A stretch of DNA of 64,000 bases, taken from assembly GCF_000801105.2 (NCBI RefSeq), contig NC_079511.1, positions 17,383,792 through 17,447,791 of the forward strand, read 5' to 3'. Both the position numbers and the translations under genes were made by a program. Shown here in pieces: positions 30,206 through 41,761 of the stretch. This DNA is from Raphanus sativus (taxonomy: Eukaryota > Streptophyta > Magnoliopsida > Brassicales > Brassicaceae). Below the pieces are notes generated by a model. That model was not told the origin of the DNA and did not search any database. It worked only from the letters and a program-made list of their open reading frames with translations. Position 1 is the stretch's first letter. Each line of letters begins with the position of its first letter.

Positions 30206-32404
30206 CTAAGCTGCCTTGTACTCTAGCTCAATAGGTAGGTGGCACGCCTTGTAGGCTGTTCTGTACGCCCAGAGAGCATCGTCAAGCTTAAGGGACCAGT
30301 ACTTGCGGATGGTGTTGACAGTCTTCTGCAGGATGCTCTTGATCTCTCGGTTGGAAACTTCCACTTGACCACTTGTTTGGGGATGATAGGCGGTTGCAAC
30401 CTTGTGTTTCACACCATCGCTTATAACCACTCTAGGCACTCCCAATCTTGGAAAGATGATGGAGGTGAACATCTTGGTTACAACTCGCGCATCATTGGTT
30501 GGACTAGCAATCACTTCTACCCACTTGGAGACATAATCCACAGCAACCAAGATGTACTCATTCTTGTGAGAGACTGGGAATGGTCCCATGAAATCGATCC
30601 CCCAGCAATCGAACACTTCAACTTCCAAGATGTAGTTCTGAGGCATCTCGTTTCTCTTGCTTATACTCCCCATCCTTTGGCTTGAATTGCATCGTGATAT
30701 TAAAGCGTGAGCATCTCTGAACATAGTGGGCCACCAGAACCTAGCTTGGAGGATCTTGGAAACTATCTTGAAGGTGGCAAAGTGACCAGCATAAGAGGAA
30801 CCGTGACAATGGTGAAGGATCCCTGGAATATCAGCCTCTGGAACACACCTCCTGAAGATCCCATCCTTGCCTTGCCGATATAGATACGGCTCATCCCAGA
30901 AGTAGTGCCTCGCTTCCCTTAGAAATTTTCTCTTCTCATTCCCAGTGAACCTCAAGGGCTCTTTCTCGGCTGCCAAGAAGTTGGCAATCTCAGCAAACCA
31001 TGGAAGGTTCGGGCACTGCTTCTGGATCACTGCAATGAATGCTCCTTCTATACGGGAACAGTCCTTAATGACCGGTGACGATTGTTCCAAGTTGCACAGA
31101 CCAATCGCATTGACGTATTCCATCGGTTGTTCCTCGTCAAGAACTGTCTCATCTGACACTTTCATCCTGGAGAGATGATCTGCTACTCCATTATCAACCC
31201 CCTTCTTGTCTCTTATCTCCATATCAAATTCTTGGAGCAAGAGAATCCATCTTAAGAGCCGCGGTTTAGCATCCTTCTTCGTGAGTAGATACTTGAGAGC
31301 CGCGTGGTCTGTGTGCACAATCACCTTTGATCCAACCAGATAGGACCTGAACTTCTCAAAAGCGAAGAAGATGGCAAGGAGCTCCTTCTCTGTGGTAGCA
31401 TATCGGCACTGAGCTTCATCTAAGGTCCTGCTCGCATAGTATATCACGTGAAGCTTCTTGTTTTTACGCTGTCCAAGGACTGCTCCCACTGCAAAATCAC
31501 TTGCATCTGTCATGATCTCAGAAGGAAGATCCCAGTCTGGAGGTTGGACAACTGGTGCACTGACTAGAGCTCCCTTGATCGTGTGAAATGCGGCTAGGCA
31601 TTCACTGTCAAAAGCAAACTGAGCTTCTTTGCAGAGCAACCGAGTGAGTGGTCTCGCGATCTTAGAGAAGTCCTGAATGAACCTCCTATAGAAACCAGCG
31701 TTTCCCAAGAAACTCCTGATTCCTTTCACTGAAGTCGCCGGTTGCAGACTCATCATGACCTCGATCTTTGCCTTGTCCACCTCAATGCCTTTCTCTGATA
31801 TCTTGTGTCCCAGAACAATCCCATCTCTGACCATGAAGTGGCATTTCTCCCAGTTCAGCACCAGATGCTTCTCCTCGCATCGCTTCAGCACCCTGCACAA
31901 ATTTGACAAACAGACATGAAAGGAGCTTCCATAGACACTAAAATCGTCCATGAAAACCTCCATTATGTCTTCGATCAGATCAGTAAAAATCGACATCATG
32001 CATCGCTGGAAGATCGCTGGAGCATTGCACAAGCCGAAGGGCATCCTCCTGTATGCGTATGTTCCATAGGGGCATGTGAACGTCGTCTTCTCCTGATCGT
32101 CTGGGTGGATGGGAATCTGAAAGAAACCTGAATAACAATCTAAAAAGCAATAGTAAGGGTGGTTAGCCAATCTCTCAAGCATTTGATCAATAAAAGGAAG
32201 TGGGAAGTGATCCTTACGAGTCGCAACATTCAATTTACGAAAATCAATGCACATGCGATGACCAATAACTGTTCTAGTAGGGATCAATTCATTATGTTCA
32301 TTGGTTATCACAGTGATCCCACCCTTCTTAGGTACTACATGCACAGGACTAACCCACTTACTATCAGAGATCGCATAGATCACACCTGCTTCTAGAAATT
32401 TCAT
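30206..32404 (-). pseudogene. A1 reverse transcriptase, RNase H and integrase core (integrase with deletions)
   Basis: 732 codons. [11 protein letters not shown] at 51-59, [14 protein letters not shown] at 87-100, [14 protein letters not shown] at 121-134, FMDD at 151-154. RNase H: Asp300 (EIMTDASDF), Glu339-341 (TTEKEL), Asp366 (VHTDHAAL), Asp409 (VADHLS), all present. Integrase finger: [12 protein letters not shown] and RCNSSQR, where the last Cys is replaced by Ser. Core: Asp604 (GIDFMGPF), Asp663 (VISDG), Glu682 (GQVEVSN): only 18 residues lie between the last two instead of 35, so about 17 residues have been deleted. A second deletion shortens [16 protein letters not shown] and RNase H look sound, integrase does not. 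Confidence 0.93.
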
Positions 32405-33053
32405 TATCTCTTTCTTTACAAGATCTTTTAGATTTTGGTTTTAACTTCCTCTGATGTTCTACAGAAGTCATCGATTCATCTTCCAGGTGTATTCTATGCA
32501 TGCACAGATCAGGTGAAATGACAGGTATGTCAGCTAGAGAATAACCTAATGCCTTGAAATATTTTCTCAGTTCACACAAGAGCAGAGCAGTCTCGGCATT
32601 GTTCAGGTCAGCATTCACAATGACAGGATATGTAGAGTTGGGTCCAAGAAATGCATACCTGAGTCCCTTAGGAAGGGATTTGAGCTCTACCTTTGGAGCT
32701 TTCAGCTCGCTCCACGAGTCATCGGTCTGAGCTGCCGGAAAAGACGGGTTCTGAGGCGCGGTTGTTCCAGCTGATTTGCTGGTCTCGCTGTTCTCCCCAA
32801 GACTTAGATTTGCCACCATCCTTTCAATACTCCTGGCTGAATCCAGGAACTTGGCATAGGCATCAGCATCAACACTTTCTAAGCTCTGCTCGGCTTCAGC
32901 TCTGACTAAGGCGAGTTCAAGAGGATCATTGGTGAGAATCTTCTTAATCATTCCCTCATGCGGCTCTAGTGGGTCACCATCTTCTTGGACAGTGAAGGTT
33001 TGCCCATCCAGCATCGGTTTCTTGAGCATCTGATTCATCTCAAACTTCATCAC
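32364..33053 (-). pseudogene. A1 polyprotein linker between protease and RT
   Basis: Open from 33053. Residues include KILTNDPLELALVRAEAE, FLDSARSIERMVANLSLG and PSFPAAQTDDSWSELKAPKV, then LPKGLRYAFLGPNSTYPVIV, a segment conserved just before RT in Athila. The frame overlaps the RT frame at 32364-32404 in another phase, so a frameshift near 32395-32440 splits the polyprotein. Confidence 0.8.
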
Positions 33054-33209
33054 AATATCTCCAAGATGGAGATCAATCTTCCCTTGTCAGACATCGATGA
33101 TAGCTCCAACAGTGCATAGGAATGGTCTGCCCAGCAAGGGATCCTTGGACTCCTCTTCGAGTTCTAGAACAACGAAATCGGCAGGGACCAGTGTGTTCCC
33201 AACCAAAAC

Positions 33210-33605
33210 TTAAAGATCTTCGAGGATCCCAACTGGAGACTTCACAGATCGATCAGCAAACACTAGGGACATCCTGGTAGGCTTGAAGTATGTGTATCCA
33301 AGGCACTTAGCCACAGAATAGGGCATGAGGTTTATGCTTGACCCTAGATCGACCAGTGAGCATGAGAAGACTGTTCTCCCAATCTGAACCGAGAGGACAA
33401 ACTTTCCCGGATAACCTAGTTTCTTGATCCTTTTGTTCTGGAGCACTGCACTGCACTCCTTAGAGACAACCATGAACTCGCTGTCATCAGATATCTTCCC
33501 AGAGATCAGTCCCTTCACAAAGCTACACATGGATGGTATCATCTGGATCGCACTCATCAGAGGGAGCTTGACAGTTAGATCTTCCAGCATCTTCCTGCAC
33601 TTCAT
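33210..33605 (-). pseudogene. A1 aspartic protease
   Basis: SCSLVDLGSSINLMPYSVAKCLG contains the active-site triplet as Asp-Leu-Gly instead of Asp-Thr-Gly, a form I recall as usual in Athila. MSLVFADRSVKSPVGILEDL is the flap region. LVSKECSAVLQNKRIKKLGYPGKFVL-type sequence before it is the usual N-terminal part. A TAA follows at once, at about 33208, in the linker to RT. A stop between protease and RT suggests decay. Confidence 0.85.
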
Positions 33606-34349
33606 CTCCTCCTTATCCTTGCATGTAACCTTAGCCGGAAAAGGGTAGGGTACTTTTGGTACATACTGACGAGCAGTAGAAGGTGCGGCAGTCGGTGGAA
33701 CAACCCCAGTGGGTCGCTCTGCTTCAGTCGGAACAGTCTCAGTAGGTTGTTCTGCCTCTTCCTCATCTGTGGGTACAACTTTAGGTGGTTGATCCGACTC
33801 CTTCTGCTTCCCTTTCTCAGCCGATGTGAATCTCCTTGGGTCCAGATCAGGTAGTTGCTTTCCACTCCTTAAACCGACTGCATTGCACTCCTTGGGGTTT
33901 TTATCTGTTTTTCCAGGGAGAGTTCATTGCTGTCTCTTCACACTCTCAGCAGTCTGAGCAATCTGAATATCCATCTGTCTCATATGGCTTGAGACATTGT
34001 CATACTTGGCACTCAGGTCATTGAACATATGATTCATCCTGGTGTTGATGTCGTTGGTGACCTGGTTCAGTGCTTTTCCCTGGATCTTCTGACCTTGGAA
34101 CAGTTGACTCATCATATTTGCATGGCTCTTCATGTCATCATGCGGAGCAGTCTGAGCCGGTTGTGCAGCCTGCTGATTAACTGGCTATTTCTGACTGTGG
34201 AACTGGGCATTCTGAGCTGGGTTGAGGACAAAGGTTCTTCCCTGATTGCCATAAGGCCTTTGGTATCCACTGTTCTGGCCCTGATTGCCTTGAGCATTAT
34301 CGTGGGGATTGTTCCTCACGTTAGGGTTCGGGTGATAGTTCTTGAACTG
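33606..34349 (-). pseudogene. A1 gag C-terminal part, after the N1 insertion
   Basis: From the N1 border down: WQFKNYHPNPNVRNNPHDNA and SGYQRPYGNQGRTFVLNP, then a stop, then MSQLFQGQKIQGKALNQV and MNHMFNDLSAKYDNVSSHMRQM, a coiled helix typical of the Athila gag end. Further down (33865-33602) the frame is Pro-rich and shifted. It continues the reading that stops at 45785 on the other side of N1. CCATC at 34350-34354 is the target copy. Confidence 0.8.
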
Positions 34350-34354
34350 CCATC

Positions 34355-36131
34355 TGTTGGGGTCAAAAACGGTCACAACGAAATTAACTTTCGAAAATAT
34401 TTCTCGAAAAAGATAATTCTCGTAAAAATTGCTTAAACTAACTTTTACGATAAAATTCTTGAATAGATTTGTTCGCAGCGTCGAAACAAGCTCGAATGGT
34501 TCGTGTTGACAACGAAGTTAGTATCAAAACATTCGATAAAAATATACGTCTTAAGAATTTCTACGTTTTCAAGGAAAACTTATACGAAAAACTTTTACGG
34601 AAAACTTGCGGGAAAATCTTGTTTTAAAACAAGGATTTCTTAAAATCAACGATTTCTTAAATCTACGATTTTTTAAATCTACGATTTAAGAAATGTACGA
34701 TTTCTTAAAAACCGTCTCCTTGCAAAAGGTTCCGCGACTAAACAAAGTTCTCGTTAAAACACGATCATCGGAGATGATAAAAGATCGTTAAACCACGAGG
34801 ATGCGACCGAGCTCACTAGACCCGTCTCGGCGAGGGCTTCGATTTGATATCTTGATCGTTTTCTGGGTCCTCTTGGTTTGAGAGAACGGCCTCTTTGAAG
34901 TTCCAAGGAAGATTTCTTAAAATCTTGTTTTAAGACAACGATTCTTTAAAACGACGATTTCCTAATCAACGACTTAAGAAATCAACGATTTCTTAAATAA
35001 CGACGATTTCTTAATCAACGACTTAAGAATTCAACGATTTCTTAATCAACGACTTGAGAAATCATCGATTTAAGAAAGTACCGATTTCTTAAAGTCAAAC
35101 GGAACTTTGTTATCAAAGGACCAAACCTCCGCAAACAAGCATCCTAAGAGAACCGTGGCTTTGCGATAGGTTCAAACACTTGGATAACGGACCTCAGACC
35201 ACGACATACACCCAATCGCGATGGCAATCGGATCACGAACAAGAGCTCGGTTGCTATAGCGAACGGATCACGAAACCACGCTCGGTCGCTATAGCGATCG
35301 AGCGTTCGTACATCGATCATTCTCCAAAACGTCTGAAGTCTTCCGAAACGACGATACGACGTAAAGTTATGCATTCTCGACTATCCGTATAGCCGTTCTC
35401 CGCAAATCACGACTATCCGTTTCTTGATCTCTCGATCAAATGGAATCGTCCGTTTGGTTTACGATAAAACAGCGGAAACTTAACCTTATCGGAGAAATCG
35501 TAAAAACGTCTCAAATCAAAAATACGGCCCAAAGGGGTCCTAAACTTGATTTGAGGCCCACTTACGATTTCTTAAAAATCCATAAACCTTATGACGGTTT
35601 ATGCTTGGAGGATAAGCATCAGTTTCCGCGGAAAAATGGAAACCTTCCGCAGATAATCATGAAGATCAGAAAAATGGAATATTCCCATTTTTTGACTATG
35701 ACGGCTTAAGGGCAAAAGAGGGAACCGTAAACCGACCTTGGAGGAAGTATATAAGGAGTTCAAGGTGAGAGGCATAGAGGCATCACTTTTCCAGAGCAAC
35801 TTAGCACCTAGAGCAATTTAGGTAACTTTCCGTTTTTGTTTTTGAGCTGCGACTCAATTAGGTTTAGCCACCTTCGGTTATTAGAACTAGGGATCTCGCC
35901 GACAGCTCTCGTAGTCGAAGCACGTTACCTTGCTGTTGTAACGCTCATACGCAGATTCGGAATAAAATCCTTCTTGCTCTCTTGTACGATTTTTATTTTT
36001 ATTTTCCATTATCGTCGTGTTCTGATTGCTTGACGTGTGGTTTCTCAGAAATCCGGGACCTCTGGGAAATTAGGGTTTCCTGCTTTCCTAAAATATACAA
36101 AATATTGACGGTGCGAATTTCGGTTCCCACA
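34355..36131 (+). repeat. N1 5' LTR
   Basis: TG...CA ends, AT-rich block of ACGATTTCTTAA-type short repeats (about 34630-35095), TATA box TATATAAGG at 35748-35756. It holds fewer copies of the TCGCTATAGCGA palindrome than the 3' LTR, which explains the 158-bp length difference. Confidence 0.95.
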
Positions 36132-36133
36132 GT

Positions 36134-36840
36134 TTGGCGCTAGAAGGAGGGGGGTACGGATCAATCTTACTCACGACCAGCTCACGCTCAACCAGACATG
36201 ACTATCGACGACCCAGCGAACATGCAAACTCCTCTCAACGGAGTAACCAAGGACGCCTTGACACTCCCGCAGCGGATGTTTCCGCGGCCGACGCACCTGC
36301 TAACACCGCGACGCTCGACGAGTTCAAGAAGATGTCTCCGCCTATGAAAATAGGTCGGAAGAGCAGGGTAAACTCGTGGGAACCCTAACCAAACAGGTTC
36401 AAACCCTAACGGCAAGGACACGCGCAGTCCTCCCTCACGGAGCTACAAAACTCTGCGGAAGGAGACTCGAGTTTGCAACCCCACACGATAGGCCTGGAAC
36501 TTCGCAGTAACGTCCTTCCGGGTAAAACCATAGCGAAACATCCCCTGTCGCCAAAGGCAACTCAGAGAACCCTCCGCACTACGCAAACGCCACAGTGTTC
36601 AATAAAATCGAAAACTTAGTCGTGACCTTCCCTTCCGTCACAGGAAGATCACTAAATCGAGCTCGTGATTTTTCCCTCCAAACACAAAGGGCAACGATAA
36701 AATCTTTCCAACCCCATGAAATTCTTCTTATTACCGAGTTGGAGAAATCTCAGCGCATAAGGGTTCAACCAAGACGATTTCTCCGAAAACGTTTCGGAAA
36801 AGTAAAACTCGCTCCCCCAATAACTGCGGAAAAACCCTAG
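36134..36840 (+). pseudogene. N1 gag-like remnant
   Basis: The frame opens through the primer site ([10 protein letters not shown], as in T2) and runs 84 codons with [12 protein letters not shown], which resembles an N-terminal gag segment of Tat elements, then stops. A further piece at 36595-36840 (VFNKIENLVVTFPSVTGRS...) is open but not recognised. Stops and shifts separate them. No capsid or zinc-knuckle motif remains. Confidence 0.5.
36135..36152 (+). other. N1 primer binding site
   Basis: TGGCGCTAGAAGGAGGGG, three bases after the LTR, identical to the T2 site. Confidence 0.75.
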
Positions 36841-36868
36841 GTTACTCGCAGAAAGTTAAACTCAAAGA

Positions 36869-37040
36869 CACGCTCGGTCGCTATAGCGACCGAACACTAA
36901 GACAAGCTCGGTCGCTATAGCGACCAAGCACAAAAACAAGCTCGGTCGCTATAGCAACCGAGCATCGAACCAAGCTAGGTCGCTATAGCGACCGAGCAAC
37001 AAGCCAAGCTCGAAGACAAGCTTGGTCGCTATAGCGACCC
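36869..37040. repeat. Array of a 24-bp perfect palindrome
   Basis: Five copies at about 35-bp spacing of GCTCGGTCGCTA followed by its own reverse complement TAGCGACCGAGC, separated by short A-rich linkers; copies carry one to two changes. The same palindrome is in both N1 LTRs (for example near 35280, 44338-44430, 44900-44960). Confidence 0.95.
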
Positions 37041-37049
37041 AGACCCAAG

Positions 37050-38250
37050 AGGAGTTCTCCTCTGTGTTCTCCTTTGATTCCTCCTCGAAATGCGTTTGTT
37101 TCGTCTCAATCGGAGTTTACGTTGAGATTTTACGACAAAAACAAGTTGGACTCGTCTTGGCTCCCTTCCACTCGCTATAGCGACTGAGACACCTTCTCAC
37201 TCGCTATAGCGACATGTCAGGCCTCAATGAGTCTTCCTTTGTGTTCTCCTTTGATTCCTCTTCGAAACGCCGTTTGTTTCGTCTCAATCGGAGTTTCCGT
37301 TGAGATTTTACGACGAAAACAAGTTGGACTCGTCTTGGCTCCCTTCCACTCGCTATAGCGACCGAGACACCTCCTCACTCGCTATAGCGACCTGTCAGGC
37401 CTGAAAGGAGTCTTCCTTTGTGTTCTCCTTTGATTCCTCTTTCGAAACGCCGTTCATTTCGTCTCAATCGGAGTTGCCGTTGAGATTTTACGACGAAAAC
37501 AAGTTGAACTCGTCTTGGCTCCCTTCCACTCGCTATAGCGACCGAGACACCTCGTAACTCGCTATAGCGACCTGTTAGGCCTCGAAGGAGTCTTCCTTTG
37601 TGTTCTTCTTTGATTTCTCTTCGAAACGCCGTTCGTTTCGTCTCAATCGGAGTGTCCGTTTAGATTTTATGACGAAAACAAGTTGGACTCGTCTTGGCTC
37701 CCTTCCACTCGCTATAGCGACCGAGACACCTTGTCACTCGCTATAGCGACCTGTCAGACCTCAAAGGAGTCTTCCTTTGTGTTCTCCTTTGATTCCTCTT
37801 CGAAACGCCGTTCGTTTCTTCTCAATCGGAGTTTCCGTTGAGATTTTACGACGAAAACAAGTTGGACTCGTCTTGGCTCCCTTCCACTCGCTATAGCGAC
37901 CGAGACACCTCCTCACTCGCTATAGCGACCTGTTAGGCCTCAAATGAGTCTTCATTTGTGTTCTCCTTTGATTCCTCTTCGAAACGCCGTTCGTTTCGTC
38001 TCAATCGGAGTGTCCGTTGAAATTTTACGACGAAAACAAGTTGGACTCGTCTTGGCTCCCTTCCACTCGCTATAGCAACCGAGACACCTCCTCACTCGCT
38101 ATAGCGACCTGTCAGGCCTCAAAGGAGTCTTCCTTTGTGTTCTCCTTTGAATCCTCTTCGAAACGCCGTTCGTTTCGTCTCAATCGGAGTTTCCGTTGAG
38201 ATTTTACGACGAAAACAAGTGGGACTCGTCTCGGTTTGCTGTCACTCGCT
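37050..38250. repeat. 179-bp tandem array, about 6.5 units, in N1
   Basis: The anchor CCCTTCCACTCGCTATAGCG recurs at 37163, 37341, 37521, 37700, 37879 and 38058, a period of 178-180 bp. Each unit contains two TCGCTATAGCGA half-palindromes and a T-rich stretch ending GATTCCTC. Units are about 95% alike by eye. The last unit is broken near 38225. Confidence 0.97.
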
Positions 38251-39694
38251 GACGCCAGGCGGCCAGACCGGCGTCACGATCCTGGGCGCCGGGCTGCGGG
38301 TCGATCAACGAGTGTGGCCGATTCCTCGTGAAACCATCCCAACACTAGTCCAGTCACGTACTTTGCATCCTCGCTCGAAGCCACGTAGTAAAAAGTTTTA
38401 AAACCGTGAATCTAAAAACCTTCGATCAGAACGATCGGGAAAGTTACGGAAAAACTCAGAAGGTACGGCTAACGAATGGATCGCAATTCATCGTATAAAA
38501 CGATTACGGTTACTCTAAAACACCAATCATCTTAACTATACGAGGAATTGGGATTCATTCGGAAGACCGATACCATTACCGTACTTCTTTCAAACAACTC
38601 TTCCGAGCAACTCCCGTTGTGAATGTGGTTTGTCTCGACTCTGTCCCGACCAGATCGCCATCATTCTCAACCAGTTTCGAAAAATAGAGTGATTTCTATA
38701 AAATCACTCGAAACTTAAAACAGTTAACGAAGACTAAACAGAGCCAAAACGAGAGATCATATCCCTTACTGCTAAGACGTTTTCTGACACCTAGGATTTC
38801 GGTCCTTGCGGACTCTCGACTGTTGTCTACTAAGCTTACTTTCGAAAAACTACTCAAAACTCCTTCGGGTCAATCCTACGGAAACGAGAAAGTTTATGAT
38901 TAAGTTTAGTCACCAAAATTATGCCTCACCGCAGCAAGGATTTCTGATATTAAGTTCGATAACACTTTACGGAACACTTTTCGTGAAATAATACTCGACA
39001 ATATTTCACGAGAAGGATTCTGTACAATTAAACCCGACAACAGTTTTACGAAACGATTTCCCGTAAAATTTACTCGGCAACAGTTGTGGAATAACTCTTG
39101 AAAAATAAAAAAGTTCGACAGCGCTTTAGGAAACAGCTTTTGTAAGATCAAGCTCGACCATATTTTACGAAACATCATTAATAAAGCCAAACAATATCTG
39201 GAACATAACCAGTTCGCTCACAGCCTGACGAACTGAGAGCCTCACTCGAGTGACGCCTTGTCCATTGACCCGTCTTTCCTAAACGCATAATAAACTTTCA
39301 ATAAGGTCAGAAGAAAAGAGGAGACGAAGAAGGAAGAAGGGGCAATCTCGAATCATCAATGAGATTAAGGTACGTCAGACTAAACATTCCGTCAATGTTT
39401 TAATTTTTTGGTAGGAAAGGAACGAAAACGTCTTGAAAACTGCCGTAGAATTTAAGGAACTTAGAACCTAGGTAGATAGTCTGGCAAGCTAAATCTTAGG
39501 AAAATTTTCCAGTCTTGTTCCATTGTTCCTTGACTTTCCAGGCAGAGCATGCAAACCGATCTAGTCTCTCGAAAAACCTAGAAACGATCACCATGCATTC
39601 TATGGCACACTCGTCCTACTTCCTAAAGAAAGAAAAACTTTCGAAAGAATGGTTAACCCATTTTCTTTCATAAAATAAATTAACGGATCCATCG
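38251..39694 (+). other. N1 interior, non-coding
   Basis: No gene. A GC-rich stretch follows the array (38250-38330). Near 38880-39180 diverged repeats of about 60 bp share CTCGACAA.ATTTTACGAAA. CATCG at 39690-39694 is the target copy of solo LTR D. Confidence 0.7.
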
Positions 39695-40646
39695 TGATAG
39701 ACCCCGGCCCAAGGATCAGTACATGGAACCAGCTCAGCATGGAGTTCAGGACGTCCAGATCAGTTCAGCCAAGGTTCATCCATCCGGCCGTACCAAACAG
39801 ACAGACCGAGCCGTGTACCGGATCGACCCGCGTACACCCGGGAATTGATCGACCCACATCACTTCTTTCCCGACCCATTCATCATTCTAGGACTGACAGT
39901 CAAGCAAGAATCCATGATCATCGTGATCATCACCCGGATCATCGTGATCACCACCCGGATCATCGTGATCATCACCCGGATCATGCTGATCACGACCTTT
40001 CCGACCACTTTGATGATTTCAGGATGATCGATGCTTCCAACTTCTCCAAAAGAATGTTTCTTAAGCTCTCTGAAGATTTGGGTCAAGAAAAGTTGCCATC
40101 CGTTCATGAAGGTTCACTGAACAGCCCGCGGACAGCCCTTCGTGCGTCCTGGTCCATACCGTGATGAACTTGATCAACACAGCAAGGTTCATTGAACCTG
40201 GACAGAAGAATTTGAAGGATTTAACTGCAGTCAACATGAGATTTCGTGCCTTGACCAGATCTGGTCAATATTTATATTTTCTATGGAATATTTTCTTTTT
40301 CTAGGATTACATTTCCCATGATTATTTATGTCTTTCTTTGACTTGTAATCCTATAAATAAGGCCTATGAGCCACGAAATAAGACAGACATTTTTCCCCTT
40401 TTTATGAGTTTTAACTCTTTGTTCTTGGTTGAACATTTCTTAGTTTCTTGGTGAGGTTATCTCCAAGTCTCGATCCTTCCTTTGTTGGACCGGTTCGTCA
40501 CATCCGGCAACATTTGAAGTCTGGTAGTATCATTGGGCCTTTCCGCATCCCATTGTGTCACCAATCATCCCACCAGTTCTCTATCCTTCCGGATCAGAGT
40601 CCATATCAACTTTACCGAAAGAGTGATCCCGATTTTGGTTCTATCA
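39695..40646. mobile_element. D: solo LTR (952 bp) inside N1
   Basis: Perfect 7-bp terminal inverted repeat TGATAGA...TCTATCA and exact target duplication CATCG (39690-39694, 40647-40651). Plus-strand TATA box CTATAAATAAGG at 40351-40362 indicates plus orientation. No internal region, so unequal recombination between two LTRs is the likely origin. No relative elsewhere in the window. Confidence 0.93.
39916..39993. repeat. 21-bp minisatellite in solo LTR D
   Basis: About 3.5 units of GATCATCGTGATCATCACCCG. In the plus frame it reads H-D-H-R-D-H-H-P-D repeats inside an open stretch of 156 codons (39694-40164), which lies upstream of the TATA box and is probably not translated. Confidence 0.85.
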
Positions 40647-40651
40647 CATCG

Positions 40652-41756
40652 GATATCAGTCGTAGATAATTTTTGCTCCATAAGGTTGTTGATTCCTGCT
40701 TTCACCACCCTCGGCCGCGTCCAAACAGGAAATGACCCTGCAACCGAATCCGCACATATTCTACGACGATCCTCTACCAACAACTTCCCTAGCTATACGG
40801 CTGCACCTAGCTTCCATGCCAATCCAAAAGACTGAGCGACCACCGCTCCAACTGCTTAAACAGTTAACGGTTAATCAACAATCCACGGTTTGTCGTGAAA
40901 CGCCAAGTGACTATTATGCAAGCAGTTTGTCGTATAACCCAGAATCGGAAATCATACGATGAATTCTACGTAACGAAACTCAGTCGTAATAACCATATGG
41001 TTAACAAAAGATGTAAACTTATCATCAATAGATTAAGTTCTATACGCCCCATAAAATGGGGCATAAAAGAAACACTCGTAACAAAGCTCCTAGAGCTATA
41101 CGAGTCATTCTTAAAAATTCAAAAACAAGTTCCAGAAGGCCAACACTTAACGAAACACAGTGAAGTTAGACGCTTCTCCCTGGTAAATTTACATGACCCT
41201 TCGGTCCAAACCCTCAAAACAATTCGCCAACTACTAAATGGCTATGACAACGGATCTAGTATCCACAAATGATTATCACATCCAGACACATGTCTCCCAT
41301 CGCTTACACCTAAAAACGCTTGCTAAAAAGTAGCATACGGACAAAGCGACAAAATCAAAATCCGAAATGACTACTCGGATTCTACCATTTACACTTGACG
41401 AAAGTATAAATCAAATCATAAGCCAAAGCCCATAATCCCCTTATGGTGTAAAGAAAAATAAAGTCGCAGCACTGCGATACGTTGCTTCGTGCTCGAATAA
41501 ACTTTTTTCGACCAAAATTTTATACACCTTCTAAATGGCACCATATCGTTGTTGCTGATCACAACAAACGAACTCTAACGTCCTAAACAAACAAGCCACC
41601 TAAGGGTAGCTCTCTTACATCCGACCAGGATACCATAGCGCGCTATACAAGAAACCGAAATTTCGTTTGAGTGCTTCGTAAAGGAAGTAGCTCCGACTCG
41701 TACCCAGACAAATCATAATAAGCCGATAACACTTCGCGGATTTTAAAACGGTACAA
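40652..41756 (+). other. N1 interior, non-coding
   Basis: No gene. From about 41430 to the border it matches T2 20610-20310 in reverse (for example CCATAGCGCGCTATACAAGA). GTCAG at 41757-41761 is the target copy of solo LTR C. Confidence 0.75.
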
Positions 41757-41761
41757 GTCAG

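Noticed and set aside
30206..32404. Endogenous pararetrovirus (Caulimoviridae) origin for the RT region
   Set aside because: A gypsy-type integrase follows in the same frame, the element has LTRs with a target duplication, and no movement protein or coat motif is seen.
35440..36033. Short open frames in the N1 LTR
   Set aside because: They recur in both LTRs but with frame-changing differences and have no recognisable domain.
39694..40164. His/Asp-repeat frame in solo LTR D as a gene
   Set aside because: It is created by a 21-bp minisatellite, begins at the LTR edge and lies upstream of the LTR TATA box.
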